Shown in pieces: positions 11,313 to 22,388 of a stretch of 64,000 nt of DNA. This DNA comes from Orbilia blumenaviensis (taxonomy: Eukaryota; Ascomycota; Orbiliomycetes; Orbiliales; Orbiliaceae): assembly GCA_036872755.1 (NCBI GenBank), contig JAVHNS010000002.1, forward strand, positions 806,001 to 870,000, written 5' to 3'. A program made the position numbers and the translations under genes. The notes under the pieces were generated by a model, which was given only the letters and a program-made list of their open reading frames with translations, was not told where the DNA came from and ran no database searches. Positions within the stretch are counted from its first letter, which is position 1, and each line of letters starts with the position of its first letter.

Positions 11313-14300
11313 ATGTCGTTCGGTCAGCCTAGTTCGTTTGGGGTACTCAACAGCTCCCAGACTGCCCCCAACACCGCATTCTCACGTTCGAACAGTATCG
11401 CCCAGGGCGCTACTAATACTGCATTTTCACGCTCGAGCAGCATCGCTGCTCCCCATGGCCCCGCTGAGGTAGTGATGGGCGATGAGGTCCCAGAAAGCGA
11501 ATCTGATGTTAGTTGAACCGCCATGCCTTGTTTTGATTGCTGTTAACTTTCTATTTAGGCAATTGGCTACGTAGGCCTTGCTGGTGAATTGAAGGTAAAG
11601 GTCTTCGACGGACAGTATCCTGAGAATGACCTCCCTATACCTTCTTCACAACTGCTATCAGTATCTCAGAAACGACAACTTTTTGCTGCAGGAGGGCCAC
11701 AAGGTATGTGATTGGGACACCCATGAAGCTTGGTTTCGGGAAGCTAACTTCATATTCCCAGGCGTCGTCGTTGCTCGCACCTCCACCTTGCGGGCTTCAT
11801 TCAAAAATATATCTTCCGCGAACGGAAAGATAATACCTTTCCAACCAGAATGCGTCATCCCAATGTCACTTCGACTTTCGCATATCGCGTTTACTGCGGA
11901 TGGCACCTATCTTTTACTTGCAGCTCAACTAGGGGGCATAGCAGTCTACTTAGTTGATGAAATACTGAGCAAGGGCAATGATGTGCAGCCTCAATCACAA
12001 ATAATCATTGGTCCGTTACTTGAAATGAAGCCTATTCCAACGGTAGCAGAGGCCGAGAAAGTCTGTGTCTTGGTTGGATCTGGCTGGGGTCAAGGCGGCA
12101 ATGTCGGTATTCTTGATCTCAAAACAAGTCAAATCCAGGAAAATCTCAAATCTGGGGTCACGACGGTATGCTGGAGCCCGAAAGGCAAACAAATAATATG
12201 TGGTGGCTCGGGCGGCGGCTTTGCCTGGATCAAACCGGATGGAAAGCAAGACGATGCAGTCGAAGGCGTGCCAAATTATCCAAACTATTTCGTATCATCG
12301 ATATTTTGGATTGAAGCTGCCACAATATTTGTCGTTCTTACCCCGAAGCCCCAGCTTGGTCAACCACACGATAACGAGTCGATCCATTTCGTGCTGATGC
12401 GTGAACTTCACACACGTAAACACACATTTTACAGAATTAATGACATGACCCCTCCTTTTGGAATGACCTCTCGCCCAACATACCATTCATTTATCCATCT
12501 AAAGGCCTGGGGCCCGAATTTGAAGGATTGTTTGATATTATCAAATACCTGTTCTACTGATATCGGGACAGTTCTGAGGCTCACTAACACACCATTTACG
12601 CCAACGTCGATCATGAGTGATGGTCGTCGTGCTACTTTGCCATTGACGGCGGATGGTGGGGATACAACCCCTATTGGTCTCTCACTGGATCTTACTGCTA
12701 CCGATGTAGAACGCGTCACAAATCCCTTTCCCAATGTAGAACAATCAGCGACTTCACTCCCCTGCATGTGGGTTCTTACAAATGAAGGTGTAATCTCAGC
12801 CTATTGGGTTGTGCATTCAGATGCCATCAAAGTTGGTAACTCCGCAGGGGCCTACCCAGAGCTGGTTGCATACGAAAGCCAGCAGCCCCCACAAACTCCC
12901 CAAAGGACTACTGGGCCGGCATTTGGCCAAGCTGGGTTTGGTCAGTCACAGACATCTACGTTTGGGACGCCGAAACCTGCGTTTGGGCAACCGTCCACCC
13001 CGACATCTACGTTTGGGCAACCTTCAAAGCCCTTGGCTTTTGGTCAACCATCTGCTCCCGTTTCGACTTTTGGGCAGGCCTCTCAGCCGGCTAACTCTTT
13101 TGGCCAAGCTTCGACAGGTACGTCAGCGTTTGGCCAACAATCTCAGCCAAATCCAGCCTTTGGGCAGCCATCTCAACCCACATCAACTTTTGGCCAGTCG
13201 TCTGCACCTCAACCTGTCTTCGGTCAATCCTCCGCACCGCAGTCTGCATTTGGGCAATCGGCTGGCGCCTTCGGACAAACGGCTCCGAAGCCTGCTTTCG
13301 GGCAGCCTTCCTTTGGGTCGACTTCGGCCCTTGGGCGGCCTGGAATGTCTTCGGGGGCCTTCGGTTCGTCCACGGGATCAGCATTTGGAGGTGGATCTGC
13401 TTTTGGTGCGCAACAGGGAGCGTCGGCATTCGGCCAGAAGCCTGCAGCTCCCGCTTTCGGGGCAACAACAGCTCTTGGAAGCGCGGCGCCTGCTTTTGGG
13501 TCGCCGGCTCCTCTTGGGAGCACAGCGCCTGCTTTTGGATCAGCGACAGCACTGGGGCAAGCACGCCCGGCATTTGGCCAACCGGCATTCGGGTCTTCAG
13601 GTGCGGGTACGGGTTTTGGGCAAACCTCGCAGTTAGGTTCTAAACTATCAGCATTTGGGTCGACAACAGCGGCTAGCACTGGCGGTTTCGCGAAATTTTC
13701 TGGTGGAGGGGGTTTTGGGTCCAGCAATACCACTACGACCGCATCTCCGGCCTTCCTTCAGCAAAGTGGGTCTAATAACCCCTTCGCTTCGAAAGAGCCT
13801 GACACCTTCGGCACTTTGAAGAACGGTGCGACAGTTTCGGCGTTTGGTTCAGGAGGGCAGGGCAATTTTGCGATTTCTAGTGCGTTTGGGTCTACCGCCA
13901 CACCGGACAATGGTAAGCCTTCTGGTTCTGGCCCAGGGACCGGTGCCTTCGGCGCTTTTGGGAACTCGCTCGGATCGGCTCTCTCTCAACCAGCTGCCTC
14001 TATTAATATTAAGGATGATGAGATGGCAGATAGCGACGGTGAGGTGGAGCAACCAAGAGCAGGCGTTCGTGGAGGAAATATGTTCAGCCTATCAGCCGTT
14101 AATAACACTGCGACAGCGGCAACCGAGACTCCAAAACCCCTTGCCCCGGCCTTTGGGCAACCCTCGCAGCTCTCTGCCGGCCCAAGCAAACCGTCTGCAT
14201 TTGGCAGTGGAATTTTTGGGTCAACATTGAACAAAGAACCTAAGGGGGCCTTTGGATCACAAAATAAAACTCCAGCACTCGCACCTGCTTTTGGAACCTC

Positions 14301-17300
14301 GGAATCTAAACCGAGTGTTCCTGTGAGCGCGTTCGGCCCAAAGTCTCCAGAAACACCATCAGATAAGGTTGGAACCGGTTTGTTTGGTAGCGCCCTTCAA
14401 AGAACTACCTCCGGTGCGCAGCCAGCGTCGGCATTTGGCACTACAGGATCATCATCTTCCAAGCTGGCACCAGCGTTCGGCACAACAACCGCATCTGTGA
14501 CTTCGGCCTTTAGTAAATCTGTAGCTCCAACCTCCGCATTTGCCGCAGGCCCTAGTTCTCCAAGTAAACCAATCGTGTCAGCCTTTGGGCAGAAATCTAC
14601 GCCTGTTGTTTCGAGTCCCGAGAAGACACCTGTGGCAAGTGAAGTCGGGGCAGCAGCAAGCAAAGTTCTTCCTAGTGACGATTCTGATGAGGACACCGAC
14701 CACTCTCTGCAGGAGGTCGAAGCGGCTCCCCTCCCCCCTGATTTCGCCCCAGCTGTCAAGAAGTCACAACCTACTCTTTCTGAGGATGCCCCACTACCTC
14801 CAGATTTTGCGCCTGTCAAGGCAGGCCCACTTAAAACCCCGCTCCCTGAATCTGCGCCCCGTACACCAGCATTAGCACCAACTTTGCCCAAGCCGGTGGA
14901 ACAAGCAGAGAAGCCCACCGAGAAGCCCGCTGCAAAGTCCGATACGACGAAAGACAAAACTCCTCCAAAGAGCAATCTGTTCGGTTTACCTCCTCCAGCC
15001 CAATCTCCTGCGTCCACTCTAAAACCTACCAAGGCGGCAAACCCTATGTCGAACCGACGAGGTTCGAAGTTAACAACTACTAATGTTTTAAAACCGACGT
15101 TGTCTGGCCGTACGCCATCACAGAAAGCTGGCGCAACCACCAAAGGCACAAAACTTGCTTCAAAGGACCATGATGAAAAAGATGATTTAGGAAGTCCAAA
15201 ACTGGAAAGCTTTTTCCCAGGGGCCGGTGCTAAAGTCGTCGGGCCACAAAAGAACGGCGAAAGCGTACTTACACTAGGAAAATCTGCCAAAGCCATAGAC
15301 ACGGGATTCTCTTTTGGAGATTCCAAGATTGATGAAATATCTGATTCTAGTGAGGAAGAGGATGAGGACGACGCCAGTGATGCCGATAATGATGAAAACA
15401 ATGGCCTTGATCCTGGTGAGGATTCCGACCAACCCACTGGTTCGGAAGATGGAATCTGGGTCGAAGATGGTGATACAGAAGACGAGGACTCTCCAACGCA
15501 GCAACCTATACCGCCGAAGAATATCAAAAATCCACCTCGCCGCGATCTAGGAAGCCTATTCAGCCACGCTAGTCCCCCTCCTACCGAAAGGACAGTGAAG
15601 CGAGTTCCAGTTACGACAACGAAGGCGGCTTATGTGCCGAAAACTGCGAATAAAGCACCCATCAAATTGCAGGAACCTTCAAAGGTTACGCCGAACTCCC
15701 TAGCTGCTGTTCTATCTCCAAATTCCACCAAAACCAAAAAAGAAGATGTTTCCGATAGGCACGAGCTAAAGAACAACCTTGACAATTTTGACACGGACAA
15801 GGAGAAACGTGAACGAGAACTACTTGAAGCACGAGATCGTGCACTACGAGAACAAGAGCATCTGTTGGCTATGAAAAGACTTGAAATCGCACGTAATCGG
15901 GAGTTAAACAACAAAGAAGAAGAGGAAAAACGCCGTGAGGCCGATTATAGGGAAAAACTGGCGCTGCCTCCTGACCCTAGCCCTACTTTGAACCCTTTAA
16001 TTCCGTATCGTGAGCAAGCCTCCGTCACCAATTTCGAGGTATTATCCCCCTCCCTTATTTCATTTCATCTCCTTGAACAATCTCTAAGTATGTCTTCGGT
16101 GGATAGGGCCAGGATGGTGCTCTTGAAAATGCGGTTATCACACTTGAACGCCGTATCGATAACTTCGGAGAAAACATAAAAAACCTGAAAGCATTTGTCA
16201 TATACCATCGGGAATCAGACCATTTCACCTTGGACGACCCCCGCCCCGTTGAAGAACTGCGGGTAACAGCCGCCCCGGATATCTCATTGATGGCAAAGGA
16301 CCTGATGGAAAAGTTCCATGAATTGGAAAAGACGCTTGACTTGGCCGCCTTCAGAGCAGGTATCACACCGCTTATTCGAGATATCGACTACCGTAAGTAA
16401 TCCTTTTTTTGGTTGTTTTACTTTAGTGGTTCTAACATTAGCATAGTCGTTGCACGGGCAAGTGATATTCCGAATATGCTTCTAATTCATAATCACCCCG
16501 AACTCCGCGCGTATCTTCGAAAAAGGCCACTATCTTCACAACAACGAATGCGACAGGCCTACCTCAGGCGGAAATTGCCGATCATGCGCCGGAGATTTAA
16601 ACGGACCGAAGGCATGTACCGTGTTCTTCAAGCACGTATTGCTTGTCTGAATAAAAACAATGGAACAAATATTGGAGACCTAGCACCACCAACGATTGAG
16701 CATCTTCGCGAGTCAGCTGTTTACTTAGCTGATTCTATGAGAGAAAGGGCCCAGCGGGTTGATGAGCTAGAAGGTGCTCTTCGTAAAATGCGTCTGTCAG
16801 GCGGTAGTCCCGCTATGAGCCGCGGAACAACTCCAAGCTTTAGGGCCAGTAGTATCGGCTTCTCTACAAGCGGTCGAGACTTTGACCGAGGTAGCACTCC
16901 GGGTTGGCTAAGGTCTACTAGGAAAAGCAAGGGGCCGCTTTTCTCATTGCCAACAAAGGCGGCCCCTGGACCAGACAGCCTTGATTATTACGAAAGCACG
17001 ATCGACAACCCAATTTCCCGATATCAGTATGGCAAGCAACCAAAATTAAAGCCTAAGACAATCTCAGGCCCTGGTACTTTTGGATTAACCGAGGAAGAAT
17101 TGGGCGAAGACGAATATTTCAATGGCAAAGACCCATCATCCTCGAATGGATTTCCGATTGCCACCAGTTACGATAGAATTATGGCAGGAATGCGAAAGGA
17201 AATCCTAATTACGCCGAAGAAAGGCGATACTTCTAGAGAAGTTCCAGAAACACCTGCTAGCAGGCGCGTTAATAAATTCGTCGGAGTTCAAGTTGCAATG

Positions 17301-17444
17301 ATGACTGGTGGGAGGGCTAGGAAAACATGGATTAACGAGACCGACTATTTAGAAGACAGGAAACTCAAAAAGGAGATTGGCGGACGCCTGTCAAAACTTA
17401 TAAAGCAAGTTGGTGTCAAGACAACGAAGATTGAGTTGGCTTAA
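11313..17444 (+). CDS. nup159: FG-repeat nucleoporin Nup159 (Nup146/Nup214 type)
   Basis: Five exons (11313-11507, 11559-11703, 11762-16038, 16107-16392, 16447-17444) join in phase to about 1966 residues. A Gly/Ser-rich leader with FG motifs comes first. An N-terminal beta-propeller-like domain of about 400 residues follows (LRLSHIAFTADGTYLLL, VCVLVGSGWGQGGNVGI, VTTVCWSPKGKQIICGG). The centre is a very long FG region with dozens of AFGQ/TFGQ/FGS repeats, then acidic DSDEDTD-like stretches and a charged coiled coil (ETREL-type, KEKRERELLEARDRALREQE). A C-terminal helical domain completes it. Nup159 sits on the cytoplasmic face of the nuclear pore; its propeller recruits the mRNA-export helicase Dbp5 and its tail binds the Nup82 complex. 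Length and domain order suit a filamentous-fungal orthologue. An internal ATG at 11626 lies in an out-of-frame intronic context and is not the start. Confidence 0.93.
12900..14600 (+). repeat. FG-repeat coding region of Nup159
   Basis: Within the nucleoporin gene this stretch encodes closely spaced, imperfect repeats of the type (A/T)FGQ-x(5-12), rich in Ser, Ala, Pro and Gln with almost no charge. It is the disordered FG domain that forms the pore's permeability meshwork and binds transport receptors. Repeats drift in spacing and third-base use, so this is an old protein repeat and not a recent DNA tandem array. Long open frames on the other strand here are shadows of the repeat composition. 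Confidence 0.9.
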
Positions 17445-18362
17445 CCGAAGTGCTGGATACTATAGATATGGTTTCAAATGTGCTGTTTTCTTTGCATCCG
17501 TTTTATCAGCATGTTAACTCAATCCTGGACAAAGTATCAATTGATGGTCATCAGTCGGCATGTAAATATATTTTTTTTCTAGCGGCGATGGGCATATACA
17601 TGATCCTGTAATCTAATGGATAGCTCTATAAACACCGCAATTGTATTGCGAAGTGTAGCGACAATCAAACCTGCCAAGGCAGAATTCCTCCCTGTGATCA
17701 AGTAGTTTAGTAGAGAGAAGGCCCGTCAGCGCTCAAGCTCGAAGCAGTAGGTGTTACAATGTTAACGTTATGGGTATCTTAGGGTAATACTTTGTGCGAG
17801 TCTGTACAATCTAACAAACGCTAGCTAGCATCCCAGATCAAAAGATATCTGTCTACCAGGCAAAAAATACATATCCTAAAGCATTGTTACCAGATTTAGC
17901 ATGATATACGAAAACAGCATTTTGCTTTGGTAATAAATACCCTGATAATATCATATATTATTCATAAGCATCACTCTGTCTAAGCTAATTTGAATTCTAT
18001 GCGTGCAAGTAGAACCTCACATAAAGGCAGTTATAACAAGTGCGAGCCTGGCTGAGATACCATGTTCAGGCGTACATTAAGCCAACTCTCCATCCCGGAG
18101 CCTGCACAACACTGCAAAAGTCACAATCTCCGCCTCGCCACTCACTAAGCGGCAATTCGACTCGTGACTATATATTTGAATCGTTCAGAATGCTGACGTC
18201 GTTGTACTACCATACGGCAATTCACAGTATGCTAATAACTAGTATTTAAACTTACGATACCTGAGCACCCTAAATTTTGGATATCACGACAATTTGTGTC
18301 TACATCTACAATTTACAAGAAGGCAACGTCAAGTTTTCAACAAAATCTTAATATTCTACGAA
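17445..18362. other. Intergenic region before the terpene synthase
   Basis: About 900 bases of AT-rich spacer with short Nup159 3' sequence on the left. Nothing coding is supported; a 69-codon frame at 18040 has no features. The right end should hold the terpene synthase promoter. Confidence 0.55.
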
Positions 18363-21300
18363 ATGAGCCTCGTTCACGATACCTCCAAGAAGGCTCGTTC
18401 CACGCCGCAATTTATCACACCACTGACCGCATATAAGAATTCCATCCCTGTCCCAGATCGGTATCTGGAAGGGTTCTGGTCGATATTCGAACCCCGAATA
18501 AACCTAGCACACGCGAATGAAGCAACAAGGGTACTAGAGTACCGCCAAAGTTTAGCAAATTGTGGATTTCAGCCAGCTCGTGCCGGCAGTATTGCCAGAG
18601 TATCGCCATTTAACTCCATCATTTTTTCTGAGGCGGAACCTGAAAAAGTGCTCTTAGTAGGGCCACTGAGTGACCTAGCGTTTCTAGAAAATAGTGAGTT
18701 CTTGGGTGGGATAAATTAAATAACCCGATACACTGCCATGCAGCCGTTCCTAGAAGTGGTGAAGATGCTGACACATGTGCCCCTGTGAATCACATGTAGA
18801 TGGGATCAACGGAGAGAGATTCTTGAAACCTGGTGTATGAAAATCATATGCCCCACGTTAAGGGGGACAAGTAAAATATTTGAGACTAGTCCACCAGTCT
18901 AATTATACCTAAATTTTTAGTGCGAAGAGGTTATCGATGAGGCAAAATTGATGAGAGAACATCATATCACGCTCCAACAACTGAAAGCTAAACATATGTT
19001 GGAGATGCTGAATGCAAATGAGGACGCGATTCAATACATCGAGGGCTACGACGTATGGACTGCTCAGGTAAAGCAAATGGATGCTTTAGATGGATATATA
19101 TTCAAAACGATCGAAGAATACATGGATAACAGGTTTCACTCCGCTAACGTAGCGTTAGTTAACCCACGCCCCATCATAAACTGAAATTAATACCTGAGGT
19201 TGCTAATATATAATGGTTTCATTACCACTGATTAATTAAGTGGACTAAGCATGTGTTGCGATTTTTGCTACAGTCTCAAGCTCACGGACGAGGAGTATAA
19301 GGCCTGTGAGCCTATAAGACAATTTGGAGTGGGCATCGGTGCGCTGGGGAACGATTGGGTCTCAGCTGAAATCGAATGGATAGTTAAAGCAGAGAGTGGA
19401 GCCGAGTTGCCTTATGTGAACGGCGTCTTTGTCATCATGCACAACATGGGGCTTTCTTTCTCTGAATCGAAAGAAATCCTGAAGTCTAAAGCCCAACAAA
19501 AAGAGCGCGAGTTTTGGGATATCTGCCGTCAGGTCGAGGCCCGGTTCAACTCGTTTGCGGTTAGACAATACATCACGATATATATGCTTTTAATCGGGGG
19601 ATCCTTATGCTGGCACATGAATCATGCCCGATACGATGTTGATCCGGACCATCCGTTCTACCCCAGGCCAGACTATACCATATCCGACTATCAGCGATTA
19701 GCGGGGCTGCGAATACTACCCGGCAAGATAGATTGTAAAGAAAAATTATGCAGGGCTAACGATACTTCTTTAGGTAAACATTCAAATCTTTCATGCATGA
19801 ATTATAAGCCCATGAGTACTCGAGTAAAATATAGTTCTGTAGCTCGTTTTATCTAACTATCGGGGCCAGGATTCGAATCTAATGAATGTCTAAACGCACC
19901 CCAAACCAGCACTAGGGTGACCAAGAAGGTGCAACAAGTTTCTAAACCCGGTTCGCAGTCATGGCTTTCGGCCTACCACAAGCTTTCAGACGAGGTAAAC
20001 CCACGTTGCCTGTGCCAGAGTCAAATTCAGCTTTTGTATTCGGATACTCAGTTGATATATCGATAACCCACACAGATAATATTGGAACCATACAAATATA
20101 TTACCTCACTGCCCTCAAAAAGGATACAGAAGTCTATCCTCCAAGCTCTGAACGCTTGGTACATTGTTCCAAATGATACTTTAGAACTCACCGATTCCGT
20201 GATCAACATCCTACTCAACTCCTCTCTTATGTAAGCGCGCATCCCCAGGCAAGGTAATGGCTTTGAGGACTCGATAATCTACTCTGATTTCATCTAATTT
20301 GCAGGCGGCAATAATATGATATCCTGCAATGATATATTAACATTCGATAGAATCGACGATATTGAGGACAACTCGGAACTACGTCGAGGAAGCCCCGCTA
20401 CACATGTGGTTTTTGGAACGCCTCAAGCGATTAACACGGCAAACTATTTATTCGTGAAAGCGCTCGAGGAAGTTCGGAGGTTGTCCCCATCCGCAATTGA
20501 AATATACATTGGTACGTTTTGAAAGAAACACCCAATATCTCTGCAGGTCTGTGGTACTATGTACCTTGTCCTGTATTGCGGGACAGGAGACAACAAGACT
20601 AGTCAGTTGGGGTCAGCACTAACTACTAAAACGGATATGTTAATTCATGTTGGTTTCGTCTAGACGAGCTTCGTTACCTTCACATCGGTCAAGGTCTGGA
20701 CCTTCATTGGACTTTTCATGCCGAATGTCCATCCGAGCTAGATTATATCCGAATGATTGACGGAAGTACGGACACCCTCCTTTAAATTTGGAAAACCCAA
20801 CTAATCAGTTCCGGAGGTTCATCTTACATCTTAACGGTTTTTGCTAACTAGCTTCAAATCCATAGAGACTGGAGGGCTTTTCAGAATGGCATCCCGCCTA
20901 ATGAGAGCGCATGCTACGTGTAATCGGTAAGTAGTCCAGTCTCAATACTTCTTCTAGCGACGTGTGTGAGGCGACTAAAATTTGCCTTTGCTATAGAAAT
21001 CTCGAGGTAGAAGACTTATTCACTATTTTCGGGCGTTACTTCCAAATAAGAAACGACTATCAAAACCTTTGCTCAGAAGATGTAAGTTACAACCGAGTAT
21101 TAGATTTAAGCTTGTTTACAAAAGCTAAAATTATTGTTACATCGGCCAGGGCGCTATGTCAGATCTCGACGAGGGCAAATATTCATTTATACTTATCCAT
21201 GGCCTCCAACATGCTAAAGACGGACAGCTGAGAAGCTTGGTTCGGCAACGATGCAAGCAAGGAATGCTTTCGGGGGCGCAAAAGGGCCTTGTTATGAAGC

Positions 21301-21533
21301 AATTGAACAGGACTAAAAGTTTGGAGTATGCAACAATGGTCCTCCAGGAATTGCAGGTTGAGTTTGAAAACAAACTCCAGGCCCTAGAGTCTACTATTGA
21401 CGCGTCAAAAGGTAAAAATTGGATTATTCGTGCCATAATGAGGCGGTTGGCTGTGAAGGTCCCTAAATTTCAAGATTTCGATACTATCCCGGAACCAAAG
21501 CCTCAGGAATCTCCAGAAGGACCTCGCGTGTAA
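18363..21533 (+). CDS. Bifunctional terpene synthase (cyclase-prenyltransferase chimera)
   Basis: Eleven-exon model, about 733 residues: 18363-18693, 18744-18784, 18921-19153, 19250-19773, 19870-19994, 20076-20230, 20351-20511, about 20665-20766, about 20867-20926, 20997-21081, 21150-21533. The N-terminal class I cyclase shows [17 protein letters not shown], an NDWVSAEIE triad (NDxxSxxxE) and WHMNHARY (RY pair). A short linker leads to a polyprenyl-diphosphate synthase domain with [78 protein letters not shown] and DLDEGKYSF. This order is that of fusicoccadiene/ophiobolin-type synthases, which make C20 or C25 prenyl diphosphate and cyclise it. Oddities: the first cyclase motif reads ENTVP instead of DDxxD, and the second prenyltransferase motif starts with Asn. 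No tailoring genes adjoin. Family is confident; product and full activity are unknown. Confidence 0.88.
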
Positions 21534-22388
21534 CTTTAGTTCCAGGTTAACTGTTGTGTGCCTTATCAAAGAGTCTTTTCACCGCTTGTATTGCGAAAAT
21601 CCTCTCCCAAATAAATAATGTGGGTTCTGTATCCTACAGACAAATCCGGGAACTATCTGGTTGCAGCATCTAGCATTTTCGGTTTTCTAACCAACTACAA
21701 CATGTTCAGTCCCATGCCAAGACTATACCATTTTCTGGGCTCTCTGGTCTCAGCTAGAAACAACACAAGACCTTCCATCTTTTTGGATTGGAGAGGAAAT
21801 GTGTTGCATGTTGCATTTTTAATTGCCAATGTGGGCCTTGAAAGTTGCCTCGCTTCGAGGAAAGCCTGCAATTTCCTGGCCGAGAGAAGCGGCTGGGTTT
21901 GCGAGACGATGTCGCGACGTGGGACCGCTTGAAACCCTTGAGACTCTCAAGGCAGGGTTATTGACACGGTTCTGGTCAGCCCGACAGTTATTCTTGCGAT
22001 GCCGCCGGAAGGTTCCAGTGTCCAGTCTAATCCAACGATGAGTCAAAAGCTACGCGTACGCAATGCATCTTTCACTGATCATAACTTGTTTTTGAGTTGG
22101 TAATATAAATGCTGTTTTGGCCTTCTTTTCCATCCCGCGCTCTCACGGACGTCAAACTGGACTGAGCGAGACGGTGCCTTGGCAGCTACTTGGTGTCACC
22201 ACGATTGCTCGGATTCTAAAAATGATATAAAGTTATCCATGTCCCTCGTACATGCATGCGCATTTATAAATGCACCGGGAAAACATTAGCAGCCCTTCCA
22301 AGTCAAGTTCTGCTTCAGACGCCCAAACCGCCTCAAACATCCCTCTTCTATAAGTATTCTATTTTTTGTTCCGTGTACTGTTCCATAT
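21534..22388. other. Intergenic region
   Basis: 850 bases between the terpene synthase and the AAA ATPase genes. A 104-codon frame at 21618-21932 starts with a hydrophobic stretch but has no splice partner, family or composition support. The 150 bases before 22389 are probably the ATPase promoter. Confidence 0.5.

Noticed and set aside
11626..11760. ATG at 11626 as start of the nucleoporin gene
   Set aside because: It lies in the wrong frame of exon 2 and runs through an intron; exon 1 at 11313 with phase-consistent splicing gives the full propeller start.
14397..15527. 376-codon frame on the minus strand
   Set aside because: It is the shadow of the Ser/Ala-rich nucleoporin coding sequence and has Ser-run composition without any domain.
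19861..19890. tRNA B-box-like text (GATTCGAATC)
   Set aside because: No acceptor stem or anticodon arm around it; it is part of a terpene synthase exon.
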